Below, piece by piece: positions 44,375-53,307 of a stretch of DNA of 64,000 bases. The notes beneath the pieces were generated by a model. It saw only the letters and a list, made by a program, of their open reading frames with translations, was not told the origin of the DNA and made no database searches. Source of the DNA: Pseudomonas marginalis (GTDB lineage Bacteria > Pseudomonadota > Gammaproteobacteria > Pseudomonadales > Pseudomonadaceae); contig NZ_JALJWV010000001.1 in NCBI RefSeq assembly GCF_024169655.1, positions 2,671,001 through 2,735,000 on the forward strand. Reading direction: 5' to 3'. Both the position numbers and the translations under genes were made by a program. Position 1 is the first letter of the stretch; every line of letters begins with the position of its first letter.

Positions 44375-45840
44375 ACCCGCGTGCGACGGTTGCGATCATT
44401 GGCGGGGCGGTGACCGGCGTCGCGGCGTTTATCCAACTGGTGCGCACAGGTAACGCCCAGCGTATCGACATCATCGATCCCGAGGGGCTGGCGCACTCGA
44501 TTGCCTTCAGCGCCAGCGAGGCCTCGCTGTTGTGCAATACCTCGGTGCAGACCATGTCGGTGCTGGACGATGACCCGCACGACTTTCAGCGTTACCTCCA
44601 GACGCAGGGCCTCGACGCTGGCGAAGACGCGTTTGTGCCACGGGCCTGGGTATCGGGCTACCTCAAGCAACGCTACGCCGAGTACCGCGATGTGGCGCAG
44701 GCGCGGGGCATCGAGCATCGGGTCGTGCGCGCAACGGTGCGACGTATCCAGCCGGTCGCGCGCAGCGACTATCGCCTGGTGCTGGATGATGGCAGCGACC
44801 TGCGCGCCTGTGCCGTGCTGGTCTGCACCGGCAGTGCCGCGCCGTTCATCCCGCCGCTGGTCAGCCCGCATGTCGGTGCGCCGGGCATTTTCTCGACGCC
44901 ATACCCGGCCAAGGCCTGGCTGGACAGCCTGGGTAAACCGTCACGGGTCTTGGTATTGGGCAGTCGTCTATCGGCAGTCGACAGCGTGTTGCTGCTCTGC
45001 GGCGCGGGGCATCAGGTGCTGATGGCGTCGCCTTCCGGGCGTTTGCCCGGCGTGCGCACGGCTACCCCCCGGCGTTGTGCGGTGGCCCTGGATGAAACGC
45101 GATTCGCAAGGCTGGACCTGGAGAACCCCAAGCTGTACTGGCACTTGCTGCGCATCGTTGCGCGGGCGGCCAAGGCGATCAGTGGTCGCTCGCTGCGCGA
45201 ACAAGTCGACCGCAGCGTGGAGCCCACCCAGCGCCTGCGCGGCGAAGTCGCCTTGGCCCGACGGGGCGCGACGGACTGGCAGAGCCTGTTGGTGCAGTGC
45301 ATGGACCTGGCTGACGTGAAACTGCGCGCGGCACCGCCGGCAGTGCGCATGGCGGCGCTGCAGAACTGTTGGGAGGCGGTCGGGCGTTACCTCTTCGCGG
45401 TGCCCTTGCAGACCGCGATCACATTGCTGCGCCTGATCGACGAAGGGCGCCTGCAACTGGCCGTGCAGGTGCCGACAACCCTTGAGTGGCAAGGCCAATG
45501 GCAGGTTCACGACGCCCGCGGGCACATCGAGGCGGTGGATGCGGTGGTGTGCGCCACCGGTTTTCATAAGCAGTTTTTCCATGCCACCCGTGACGGCCTT
45601 GATCTGCAGGTGCCACCGACAACGCCGTGTACGCCGCCCTATGTGTCGCCGCAGTTGCAGGTCAGCCTGCCCGGCGCCGAGGCACCGGAAAACATCTGGC
45701 TGCTGGGCGTGGCCTCGTACCTGGCGGCGCCGATGGTCAACTCGGTGTATCAATCGGTGCGCCAGGCCCGCGAGGTGGTGATGCTGCTCGCCGAGCCCCC
45801 TTCATTCATCGACAAACACGCAACCGAGGCAGTGGCATGA
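44371..45840 (+). CDS. FAD/NAD(P)-binding flavoprotein
   Basis: A 489-residue flavoprotein. The start is GTG 44371, overlapping the previous stop. The FAD Rossmann motif is VAIIGGAVTGVAAFIQLVRT at about residues 7-26, followed by SEASLLCNTSVQTM, as in the FAD_NAD_binding_9 group. A second nucleotide site RVLVLGSRLSAVDSVLLLCG lies near residues 195-214, and VDAVVCATGFHKQF is the ATG-like motif. Such proteins occur in siderophore and natural-product clusters as oxidoreductases. It overlaps the GST gene by four bases. The substrate is unknown. Confidence 0.8.
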   Translation: MNPRATVAIIGGAVTGVAAFIQLVRTGNAQRIDIIDPEGLAHSIAFSASEASLLCNTSVQTMSVLDDDPHDFQRYLQTQGLDAGEDAFVPRAWVSGYLKQRYAEYRDVAQARGIEHRVVRATVRRIQPVARSDYRLVLDDGSDLRACAVLVCTGSAAPFIPPLVSPHVGAPGIFSTPYPAKAWLDSLGKPSRVLVLGSRLSAVDSVLLLCGAGHQVLMASPSGRLPGVRTATPRRCAVALDETRFARLDLENPKLYWHLLRIVARAAKAISGRSLREQVDRSVEPTQRLRGEVALARRGATDWQSLLVQCMDLADVKLRAAPPAVRMAALQNCWEAVGRYLFAVPLQTAITLLRLIDEGRLQLAVQVPTTLEWQGQWQVHDARGHIEAVDAVVCATGFHKQFFHATRDGLDLQVPPTTPCTPPYVSPQLQVSLPGAEAPENIWLLGVASYLAAPMVNSVYQSVRQAREVVMLLAEPPSFIDKHATEAVA

Positions 45841-46502
45841 AAGTGTATGGCGACAGAGGTTCGAGCAATACCCGGCGAGTACTGACCACCGCCGCTTACC
45901 TGGGGCTTGAGGTCGAATTCGTGTTCCTCGACCTGTTCAGTGGCGAGAACCGCACGCCGGAGTACCTGGCCCTCAACCCGAACGGCACGATCCCGACCTT
46001 TGTCGACGGCGACGTGGTGCTGTTCGAAGCCTCGGCGATCATGATTTACCTGGCCGAACAGGCCGGTTCGTCATTACTGCCCGCAGGCAATGCCAAGTAC
46101 GAAACGCTCAAGTGGATGTTCTGGGCCGCCGAGCACTTTCGCCGTGGGCCGACGGTGCTGATCGAGCAGCGGTTCATGGACCGCCTCAAAGGCCGCGCCG
46201 AGAACCCGACGCTGGTGGCCGACGCGCTGCAGGCGATCCACCGCTATACGGCCGTGCTCGACGGGCACTTGCGCACCCGGCGCTTTGTGGTGGGCGACGC
46301 GTTGAGCCTGGCGGACATCGACCTGGCGGCCCCGCTGAGTCATATCCCGCGCACCCAGGCGCCGTTCCTGGAATATCCCCATGTGGCGGCCTGGTACGCG
46401 CGGATCAATGCGCTTGCCGCCTGGCAGCAGAGCGGGGCGGCCCAAGAGCGCCGGATCGCCGAAATCGAGCGGCTGTTCAGCTCGCAACGGGTGCCGGCAT
46501 AA
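45837..46502 (+). CDS. Glutathione S-transferase
   Basis: A 221-residue GST. The N-terminal thioredoxin-like domain begins MKVYGDRGSSNTRRVLTTAA, with Ser residues in the catalytic position, then NPNGTIPTFVDGDVVLFEAS (the cis-Pro and the E-S glutathione-binding pair). The helical C-terminal domain holds VVGDALSLADIDLAAPL, the usual N-capping box. ATG overlaps the flavoprotein stop. It could conjugate or open an electrophilic pathway intermediate. The 3' end overlaps the convergent ArsR-type gene by 26 bp. Confidence 0.88.
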   Translation: MKVYGDRGSSNTRRVLTTAAYLGLEVEFVFLDLFSGENRTPEYLALNPNGTIPTFVDGDVVLFEASAIMIYLAEQAGSSLLPAGNAKYETLKWMFWAAEHFRRGPTVLIEQRFMDRLKGRAENPTLVADALQAIHRYTAVLDGHLRTRRFVVGDALSLADIDLAAPLSHIPRTQAPFLEYPHVAAWYARINALAAWQQSGAAQERRIAEIERLFSSQRVPA

Positions 46503-47238
46503 GGGTTTTCCTGGCCGGGGTCACGGCATGCAGCGGCGCTTCGAGATGACGCAGATGCTCAATCCCCAAATGCAGCTTGAATGCACGCCAGCCCGGGCTG
46601 GTCACATACACCGCACGTGAGCCGACGGTTCGACGCAGCCAACCCTGCTGGCAGAAAGTCTCCAGCAGGTGGGTGCCGAGCGGCCCGGCGATGTGGTGTT
46701 GGCGTTCGGTCCAATCCAGGCAACGGCGAGCCTGCATATGGTCGTGCAAGCATGGCTCGCCGCCCTGCGGGTTGAGTGACTGCAACCATTCGGTGCCGCG
46801 CGGGGTGAGCACATATTCGCACTCGTTGCGCTCAAGGAGAAAACCCTGCTGCAGCATGCCTTGGGTCACCGCTACACCGACCTGGCCGGCCAGGTGGTCG
46901 TAGCAGCAACGGGCAAAACGCAGCTCATGGGCCGAGCGGTTGGGCAGGCTACGCCACGAACTGGTTTGCGGCGCGACCGCCGCCAGGCTTTCCAGCACAT
47001 GGGACACATCGGGACCGGCCAATTGATAGAAGCGGTTGCGGCCCTTGGTCTCGACGGTGAGCAAGCCGCCGTCGAGCAGTTTCGCCAGGTGCGAGCTGGC
47101 GGTCTGCGGGGTCACGCCTGCGGCATTGGCCAAGGCACTGGCGGACATCGAACTGCCATCTGCCAGGGTGATCAGAATCACTGCGCGCACGGGCTCGGCG
47201 ATCAGGTAGGCGATGGATGAGATTTTTGGCTGGGTCAT
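46477..47238 (-). CDS. ArsR-type winged-helix repressor
   Basis: A 253-residue regulator. Start 47238 (MTQPKISSIAYLIAEPVRAV) has GGAG nine bases upstream. The N-terminal 90 residues form an ArsR winged helix: RAVILITLADGSSMSASALA, NAAGVTPQTASSHLAKLLDG, and GRNRFYQLAGPDVSHVLESL. About 160 further residues form a C-terminal extension with Cys and His (ARCCYDHLAGQVG, CLHDHMQARRCLDW) that may sense a metal or electrophile. This layout is seen in ArsR/DUF regulators next to MFS pumps. It diverges from the exporter gene across a 32-bp palindrome, its probable operator. Confidence 0.85.
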   Translation of the reverse strand: MTQPKISSIAYLIAEPVRAVILITLADGSSMSASALANAAGVTPQTASSHLAKLLDGGLLTVETKGRNRFYQLAGPDVSHVLESLAAVAPQTSSWRSLPNRSAHELRFARCCYDHLAGQVGVAVTQGMLQQGFLLERNECEYVLTPRGTEWLQSLNPQGGEPCLHDHMQARRCLDWTERQHHIAGPLGTHLLETFCQQGWLRRTVGSRAVYVTSPGWRAFKLHLGIEHLRHLEAPLHAVTPARKTLMPAPVAS

Positions 47239-47292
47239 TCCGTCGAACTCCGTGCTGTGCCAAGTCATGTCGATTTTCAGGATGACATAAAC

Positions 47293-47324
47293 ATAAACAC
47301 TTCGACACAGCTCGAAGCGTTTAT
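47293..47324. promoter_or_regulatory. 32-bp operator palindrome between repressor and exporter
   Basis: ATAAACACTTCGA (47293-47305) and TCGAAGCGTTTAT (47312-47324) face each other across six bases; 12 of 13 pairs match. It lies in the divergent ArsR/MFS gap, 55 bp from the repressor start and 54 bp from the exporter start. Confidence 0.75.
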
Positions 47325-47377
47325 CCCGGAAAGCTGCATATAGTCGAGCCGCCCCCTCTCAACGGACGCACGCGGTC

Positions 47378-48751
47378 ATGACCCCCAACACCCGCTACCA
47401 ACGCCAAGTACTGCTTGCGACGAGCCTGAGCTATGTGGTCGTGATCCTCGACACCTCGATTGTCAATGTGGCGGTGGAATCGATTTCCCGCACCTTTGGC
47501 TCGGGCATCTCCGGGCTGCAGTGGGTGATCAACGCATACACCCTGACCTTCGCCAGCCTGCTGCTGACGGGCGGCCTGTTGGGCGATCGTTTCGGTGCGA
47601 AGAAAATCTACGCGGTCGGCCTCGGCCTGTTTGCCCTGGCCTCGGCCTTGTGCGGCCTGGCCACCGATCTGCCGGAATTGGTCGGTGCGCGGGTCTTGCA
47701 GGGGCTGGGCGCCGCGTTGCTGGTGCCGTGCTCGTTGATGTTGATCAATAACGCTTACCCGCAGACCCACCAACGCGCCAGCGCGATTGGGGTATGGGCC
47801 GGCTGCGGTGGCATCGCCATGGCGGCCGGGCCGCTGGTGGGCGGGGTGCTGATCGAGCTGTTCGGCTGGCGCAGCATCTTCTTGATCAACGTGCCGATCG
47901 CGCTGGTCGGTGTGTGGCTGACCTCGCGCATCCCGTCTTCAGCACCGTTGGCGCCTGACCGCCACTTGGACATCACCGGGCAAGTCGCCGCGATTCTCGC
48001 GCTGGCGACCTCGGTGGCGGTGCTGATCGAAGGGGCGAAGCTGGGGTGGAACTCCGAATGGGTGTACGCCGGCGTGTTTGTGGCCTGTATTGCCTGGTGC
48101 GTGTTCTTCGTGACCGAAAGCCGCCACAAGGACCCGATGCTGCCGCTGCAGTATTTCCGCCACCCGGTGTTCTCGGGGGCGACGCTGCTGTCGCTGGTGT
48201 CGGCCCTGGTGTTCTATGGCCTGTTTTTCCTGCTCAGCGTGTATTTCCAGACCCACCGTGGCTGGTCGCCGCTGGACACCGGGCTGGCCTTCCTGCCGTT
48301 GACCGCCATGGTCACCCTGGGCAGCTTCACCTGCGGCCGGCTGACCCGCGCGTATGGCGCCCGCGCCGTGCTGTGTGCGGGGTTTGGTCTGTACACCCTG
48401 GGGTTTATCGGCCTGTTCGCCCTGGCCAGTGACGCGCCGTACTGGCGTATCGCGCTGTGTTACCCGGTCGTGGGATTCGGCGCCGGGATCATTACCCCGG
48501 CCGCCACTTCCGTGCTGATGAGCGTGGTCGAGCGGGCCAAGGCCGGGGTGGCGGCCGGCACGCTCAATGCCAGCCGGCAAAGCGGTTCCGCCTTCGGTGT
48601 GGCGATCTTCGGCGCCTTGCTCACCTCGATTCAACCCCTGGGCGATGCCATCGACGTCGCCGTCAGCGTCGCCATCGGCTTGTCGTTGCTCGCCATGCTG
48701 ATGGCCGCCCTGGTGTTGAAAGCGCCGGCGGCGCAACCCGTGGAAAGTTGA
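47378..48751 (+). CDS. DHA2-family MFS exporter
   Basis: A 457-residue drug:H+ antiporter with 14 predicted helices. Family signatures are VVILDTSIVNVAVESISRTF in helix 1, LQWVINAYTLTFASLLLTGG in helix 2 and the A-loop GDRFGAKKIYAVGLG, then WAGCGGIAMAAGPLVGGVLI for motif C. These place it among EmrB/QacA exporters. It probably expels the product of the following genes or protects against it. It precedes the N-hydroxylase gene by 91 bp in the same direction and is controlled from the palindrome upstream. Confidence 0.9.
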   Translation: MTPNTRYQRQVLLATSLSYVVVILDTSIVNVAVESISRTFGSGISGLQWVINAYTLTFASLLLTGGLLGDRFGAKKIYAVGLGLFALASALCGLATDLPELVGARVLQGLGAALLVPCSLMLINNAYPQTHQRASAIGVWAGCGGIAMAAGPLVGGVLIELFGWRSIFLINVPIALVGVWLTSRIPSSAPLAPDRHLDITGQVAAILALATSVAVLIEGAKLGWNSEWVYAGVFVACIAWCVFFVTESRHKDPMLPLQYFRHPVFSGATLLSLVSALVFYGLFFLLSVYFQTHRGWSPLDTGLAFLPLTAMVTLGSFTCGRLTRAYGARAVLCAGFGLYTLGFIGLFALASDAPYWRIALCYPVVGFGAGIITPAATSVLMSVVERAKAGVAAGTLNASRQSGSAFGVAIFGALLTSIQPLGDAIDVAVSVAIGLSLLAMLMAALVLKAPAAQPVES

Positions 48752-48842
48752 TGGACCTGCACCTGTAAAGGCGATTGCCCGGCACGTTTTCGTGACATTC
48801 GCGAGGCGTCGCTGCACCTGAAAAACATCATCAATAGGGATA

Positions 48843-50189
48843 ATGATCATGAATCTGCGTTCTGCACCTGCAGTTGTCGATATGGCGGGAATCGGCATCG
48901 GTCCGGCTAACCTTAGCCTGGCGGCGCTGGCTCAGCCCAAAGCAAGCATTACCGCCGCGTTCTTCGAGCGCAGCAGCGAATTTCAATGGCATGCGGGGAT
49001 GATGGTGCCCGAGGCCAAGCTGCAGGTGCATTACCTCAAGGACCTGGTCAGCCTGGTGGACCCGTCCAACCCGCTGTCATTCCTCGCTTACCTGGCGCAG
49101 AAAAAACAGCTGCTGAGTTTTATCAACGCGCATTTCGAGCAGGTGCTGCGCCGCGAGTTCAACCAGTACTACCGCTGGGCGTGCAGCCAACTGCCGAATC
49201 TGCATTTCAATAGCGAAGTGCGCTCGGTGACGTTCGATAACGGCCTGTTCCTGCTCAAGGGTGACACCTGGGTGCAGCCGGCGCGCCACCTGGTGCTGGG
49301 CACCGGGCAGCAACCGTCGATCCCGACGTGCGCGCAAGCACATCTGGGCGATACGCTGTTTCACTCCTCGCAGTACATGACCCGCAAGCGCAGCTTCAAA
49401 GACAAGCGTGTGGTGGTGATCGGTGGTGGCCAGACCGGGGCCGAAATCATCCAGCACCTGCTGTCCGACACCGCCGCCTTGCCCGCCAGCGTGACCTGGG
49501 TTTCGCGGCGCTGGAATTTCTCGCCGTTGGATGAGTCGCCGTTTACCAACGAACTCTATACCCCGCAGTACAGCGAGCACTTTTTCGCCCAGCCCGAGGC
49601 CGTGCGCCGACCGTTGCTGGCCGAGCAGAAACTGGCGAGCGACGGCATTTCCCAAGCGTTGTTGCAGTCGATTTATCGCCGCCTGTACGAGCTCAAGCAC
49701 GTCTTGCAGCACCCCTGTCACATTCGCTTGCTGCCCGGGCGTGAGCTGACCGCGATTCACCAGCGCCCCCATCACTGGAGCCTGTCGATGGCGCACGGGC
49801 ACAGCCAGGTCCAGGAGGAACTGAGTGCCGACATGGCGGTGCTGTGTACAGGCTATGCCTACCAGATGCCGGCGTGCCTGGAGGCGCTCGAATCACGGAT
49901 TACCCGGTGCAACGGCGAGTACGTGTTCAACGATGACTATTCCGTCGCGTGGGACGGCCCGCAGGGCTCGGCCATCTACGTGCAAAACGCCGCCCGCAGC
50001 CAAAAAGGCATCGCCGACCCGAACCTGGGCCTGATCCCTTGGCGCTGCGCGAACATCATCAACAGCGTCAGCGGGCAAGCCCTGTACGACCTGGATCAGC
50101 CCGAGGCGTTCGTCCAATGGGGCGCCAACGCTGTATTCGACGAGGTCGGCGATGCGCGTTTCGATCGCCTGACCGCCCTTGCCAACTAG
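48843..50189 (+). CDS. L-lysine/L-ornithine N-monooxygenase family protein
   Basis: A 448-residue FAD/NADPH N-hydroxylase of the IucD/PvdA/SidA family, adding oxygen to the side-chain amine. The FAD motif is GIGIGPANLSLAALAQ at about residues 17-32, followed by WHAGMMVPEAKLQVHYLKDL (substrate region). The NADPH motif is VVVIGGGQTGAEIIQHLLSD near residue 195. The late segment LCTGYAYQMPACLEAL is the ATG-like motif. Family members act on lysine or ornithine; lysine is favoured here because the next genes match the lysine-dependent hydrazine route. There are two ATG choices (48843, 48849). In siderophore clusters an NRPS or IucA/C gene would be expected; none is present. Confidence 0.88.
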   Translation: MIMNLRSAPAVVDMAGIGIGPANLSLAALAQPKASITAAFFERSSEFQWHAGMMVPEAKLQVHYLKDLVSLVDPSNPLSFLAYLAQKKQLLSFINAHFEQVLRREFNQYYRWACSQLPNLHFNSEVRSVTFDNGLFLLKGDTWVQPARHLVLGTGQQPSIPTCAQAHLGDTLFHSSQYMTRKRSFKDKRVVVIGGGQTGAEIIQHLLSDTAALPASVTWVSRRWNFSPLDESPFTNELYTPQYSEHFFAQPEAVRRPLLAEQKLASDGISQALLQSIYRRLYELKHVLQHPCHIRLLPGRELTAIHQRPHHWSLSMAHGHSQVQEELSADMAVLCTGYAYQMPACLEALESRITRCNGEYVFNDDYSVAWDGPQGSAIYVQNAARSQKGIADPNLGLIPWRCANIINSVSGQALYDLDQPEAFVQWGANAVFDEVGDARFDRLTALAN

Positions 50190-50205
50190 ACCCAGGAGCC
50201 CGGTC

Positions 50206-50559
50206 ATGGACCCCATCACACTTGCTCCCAACGGCAATGCCCCGGTGATTCGAGAAACCGAGGAGCCCGTGGCGCAGCCAGGCGTGCGCCTGTACCTGCA
50301 TCACTTTGCCGGCAAACTGGCCAACGCGCCGATCCAGTCATCGCGTTTCACCCTCGACCCACACTGCGCGACCGACGAAGACAAGCACGCCGTGAACGAG
50401 ATCTGGTTTGTCAGCGGCGGGGAGCTGGACGTCTTTTACGACGGCACCTGGCACGCGGTCAGAAATGGCGAAAGCCTGTATTTCGCGCCCTGGCGGCCGC
50501 ATTTCGCGCGCAACAACGGCACCACCCAGGTCCAGGTGTTTTCGGTGTGGTGGGCATGA
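50206..50559 (+). CDS. Single-domain cupin, hydrazine-synthetase-type partner
   Basis: A 117-residue cupin. CAGGAG precedes ATG 50206. The metal-binding face is visible: LDPHCATDEDKHAVNEIWFV (His, His, Glu) and, in motif two, SLYFAPWRPHFARNNG. The end overlaps the oxidase gene by four bases. In actinobacterial hydrazine biosynthesis (Spb40-like proteins) a cupin of this kind is fused to a MetRS-like domain and makes the N-N bond between N6-hydroxylysine and an amino acid ester. Here it is separate. That role is inferred from the neighbours; the isolated sequence only supports a small cupin. Confidence 0.75.
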   Translation: MDPITLAPNGNAPVIRETEEPVAQPGVRLYLHHFAGKLANAPIQSSRFTLDPHCATDEDKHAVNEIWFVSGGELDVFYDGTWHAVRNGESLYFAPWRPHFARNNGTTQVQVFSVWWA

Positions 50560-51680
50560 GCATGGAGCAGCACTTCGACCTGGTGATTGTCGGAGGCGGC
50601 ATTATCGGTGCCTGGGCCTTGCATCATGCGACGCAACGCTATCCGCACTGGCAGATTCTGCTGATCGACCGCTACCGCATCGGCGACGGTGCCACCGCCC
50701 ATTCGGCGGGCGTGCTGCTGGCCACCGGCCGCTCGGCCCGTGAACGGCGCCTGGCCGGGGAGAGCGCCGAGCTGTATCGAACCCTGCGTGATCGCCTGGG
50801 CATCCGCACCACCCAGGCGCCGGTGTACTGGCTGGCCGAGCGCAGCTTTACCGCGCATATCGAGCAGGCCCTGGTCGATGCGCCGGTTCAGCCTGCCGAT
50901 CTGTCGGTGCCTGACCTGGGCTCACGCCTGGGCGCTTCGCTCAACGTTGGCGCGAACGAAAGCCTGCTGCGTGGCGGTACCGCCGAAAGCTACGAGCCGC
51001 CGTTGGTGGCGCGGTTGCTGATCAGCCACAGCCTGGCCAGTGCCCATGTGCGCTGCATCGAAGGCGTGGGCGTGCAGCAGATTGATGCGCTGGGCAGCGG
51101 CACGCGCATCACCCTGGCTGACGGCGCCACGCTGCGCGCCCGGCGCACCCTGGTGGCCACGGGGCCGTGGGTCAGCGAGTCGCCGTTCGGCATGCTTGCC
51201 GCGCGCCATGGGCTGCGCGTGAAGAAGGTGGTGGCCCTGCATATCGACGGCGTGCCACCGGCCAACGCCGCAGCGCTGTTCCTGCCGCAAGCCGACGCTT
51301 ACCTGATGCCGTTGGCGGCGCGTAACCAGTGGTTGTTCAGCTTTCGGTGCGATGAATGGGACGTTGCGCCGCGCAAACATGCACTGGAAATCAACCGCCA
51401 CGATCTGCAAGTGGCCACGCGCACGCTGGCGCACTACCTGCCCGAGCTGGTGCCACGCTGTCGTGGCGGCCGGGTGTTCTGCGACAGCTACAGCCCCGAC
51501 GGTGAGTCGCAGGTGAGCTTCGACGCCTCGCAAAGTCTGGTGTTTGCCGGCGCCGGCAGCGGCGCCGGTTTCCGCCTGGCGCCGGGCATCGCCCGCGAAG
51601 CCCTTGAATTGATGGTCGCCCATTGGCCCGATGCGCCCGCTACCGCCAAACCCACCCTTTCTACTGTTTCGATGGATTGA
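50556..51680 (+). CDS. DadA-like FAD-dependent amine oxidase 1
   Basis: A 374-residue flavoprotein of the D-amino-acid oxidase/glycine oxidase group. The FAD Rossmann motif is LVIVGGGIIGAWALHHATQR at residues 9-28, with GDGATAHSAGVLLATG following, the second family block. The C-terminal GAGSGAGFRLAPGIAREALE is the third FAD contact. In known hydrazine pathways an oxidase of this family cleaves the N-N-linked lysine adduct to release hydrazinoacetic acid. It starts inside the cupin stop codon and ends five bases before the MetRS-like start. Either of the two oxidases could have that role. Confidence 0.82.
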   Translation: MSMEQHFDLVIVGGGIIGAWALHHATQRYPHWQILLIDRYRIGDGATAHSAGVLLATGRSARERRLAGESAELYRTLRDRLGIRTTQAPVYWLAERSFTAHIEQALVDAPVQPADLSVPDLGSRLGASLNVGANESLLRGGTAESYEPPLVARLLISHSLASAHVRCIEGVGVQQIDALGSGTRITLADGATLRARRTLVATGPWVSESPFGMLAARHGLRVKKVVALHIDGVPPANAAALFLPQADAYLMPLAARNQWLFSFRCDEWDVAPRKHALEINRHDLQVATRTLAHYLPELVPRCRGGRVFCDSYSPDGESQVSFDASQSLVFAGAGSGAGFRLAPGIAREALELMVAHWPDAPATAKPTLSTVSMD

Positions 51681-51684
51681 AAAG

Positions 51685-53307
51685 ATGACCGCTATCGTCG
51701 CGCAAACCTTCTTCCTGATGCCCATCCCGCCGACCCCGAACGGCAGGCTGCACCTGGGGCATATCGCCGGGCCGTACTTGCGCATGGACATGCTGGGGCG
51801 CTACCTGCGCAGCCAGGGCCATCGTGTCGACGTGGTCTCGGCAGTCGACGGCTTCGACTCCTATGTGTTGTGGAAGGCGCTGCAAGAGCAACGTGCGCCC
51901 GAAGCCGTGGTGCGCGACTACCACGCGCAAATCGCCCATGACCTGCGCGCGCTGGATGTCGAGGTCGATGACTTCCTCGACCTGGTGCAAGGCCCGTATG
52001 CGCAGCAGCATGCGCGCAATGCCCAGCGCACGGTGGAGCGCCTGGTGGCGCTCGGGGTGACGCAAAGCGTGGTCGAACGTGTGCTGTATTGCCCGGACAC
52101 CCGGCGCTATATGGCGGGCGCCTGGCTGCTGGGGCAATGCCCGTATTGCCGAGCAGGGGCGGGCGGTTATTTTTGCGAAGCCTGCGGCGCACTGTTTCGC
52201 CCGCAAGCCATGCTTGACCCGCAACCGCGCATGGGCGACAGCCCGTTGCATTGGGTGGAGGTCGAAAGCCTGTTTCTGAGCGTCGCCCACCCCGAGCAGT
52301 TGCTGCAACGCATCGCCGCTTCCGGTGCGCCGGCGTCGATCATCGAGGTGATTGCGCGCTTCCTCGAACGGGAAAACGGCCTGGTGCGGCTGACTGCACC
52401 GGGCGAATGGGGCGTCGCCTGGAGCCCGGATCGCTTTGGCAACCCGCGCGTTCTGTTCGAGTCCGGCTGGGAATATGCGCTGACCTGCGCCGATCGGTCC
52501 CAGGAGAACGCCCCCGAGCACGGCCATGCGATGTTGCGCAGCAGCGAGGTGACGACGCTGGTCAGTTTTGGCATCGACAACGCGGTGCTGTTGTTGGCCG
52601 GCAGTGTCGCGGTGATGGATGCGCTGCAGGATCACCAGTCGTTTGATTACGTGCTGACCAACTACTTCTACAACCTGCAAGGCGCGAAGTTTTCCACCAG
52701 CCGACTGCATGTGGTGTGGGCCGCCGATATCGTCGAAAAGACCCCGGCGACCAGCGACGCCGTGCGTTACTTCCTGAGCCGAGAAAGCCCCGAGCAGGGC
52801 GAAACCAATTTCGCCGTGGAGGAGTTTGTCGAGGTGGTCAACGTGGACCTGGCCGGGGCGCTCGACAGCCGTATCGACCTGGCGCTGGGCGGCCTCGATC
52901 ACGCTCGGGTGCAGTCCATCGAGCCTGCGCTGTTGCCGGGCCTGGAGGTGGCTGTCGCCCGGTTGGGGCAGGCCTTCCGGTTGAACGCGGTGTCGGTGCG
53001 CGAGGCGTGGGCGGTGCTGCATCAGTGGATGCAACGCCCCGACCTGGACGTCACGCAGCCCGGCCACGCCTACCTGTGGCTCAAGGGCCTGGCGTACCTG
53101 GCCGCGCCGATCATGCCGCGCCTGGCCGAGTACCTGTGGCAGCGCCTGGGCCATGACGGGTTGCCGCTGGTCCAGGCGCTCTATGTGGCCTCGCAGCCAC
53201 GGCTGCTGGCCTCTCTGCGTCCGCGCTTTGCGCCGCTGTCGCCGGCCGCATTGGCGCCGTGCCTGCCGGCCAGCGTGGTGCTTGCCGGGGCCGCCAGCGA
53301 TGCATGA
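51685..53307 (+). CDS. Methionyl-tRNA-synthetase-like protein (hydrazine synthetase type)
   Basis: A 540-residue class I aminoacyl-tRNA synthetase fold of the MetRS branch. PPTPNGRLHLGHIAGPYLR near residues 14-32 holds the HIGH box as HLGH. A zinc-knuckle-like region shows CPYC and CEAC near residues 153-170. The KMSKS box is altered to KFSTSR near residue 336. It is too divergent to be the housekeeping MetRS, and it is embedded between FAD oxidases behind an N-hydroxylase and a cupin. In hydrazine pathways the MetRS-like domain activates the amino acid that reacts with N6-hydroxylysine. I infer the same here. The 3' end overlaps the second oxidase gene by eight bases. Confidence 0.8.
   Translation: MTAIVAQTFFLMPIPPTPNGRLHLGHIAGPYLRMDMLGRYLRSQGHRVDVVSAVDGFDSYVLWKALQEQRAPEAVVRDYHAQIAHDLRALDVEVDDFLDLVQGPYAQQHARNAQRTVERLVALGVTQSVVERVLYCPDTRRYMAGAWLLGQCPYCRAGAGGYFCEACGALFRPQAMLDPQPRMGDSPLHWVEVESLFLSVAHPEQLLQRIAASGAPASIIEVIARFLERENGLVRLTAPGEWGVAWSPDRFGNPRVLFESGWEYALTCADRSQENAPEHGHAMLRSSEVTTLVSFGIDNAVLLLAGSVAVMDALQDHQSFDYVLTNYFYNLQGAKFSTSRLHVVWAADIVEKTPATSDAVRYFLSRESPEQGETNFAVEEFVEVVNVDLAGALDSRIDLALGGLDHARVQSIEPALLPGLEVAVARLGQAFRLNAVSVREAWAVLHQWMQRPDLDVTQPGHAYLWLKGLAYLAAPIMPRLAEYLWQRLGHDGLPLVQALYVASQPRLLASLRPRFAPLSPAALAPCLPASVVLAGAASDA

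Noticed and set aside
48843..50189. Assigning the N-hydroxylase to a hydroxamate siderophore pathway (pvdA or iucD)
   Set aside because: No NRPS, IucA/C, acetyltransferase or TonB receptor lies nearby, and the following genes match a hydrazine route. Not excluded for genes outside the window.
51685..53307. Housekeeping methionyl-tRNA synthetase
   Set aside because: The HIGH and KMSKS boxes are altered, the protein is embedded in an oxidase/cupin gene run, and housekeeping metG does not occur in such context.
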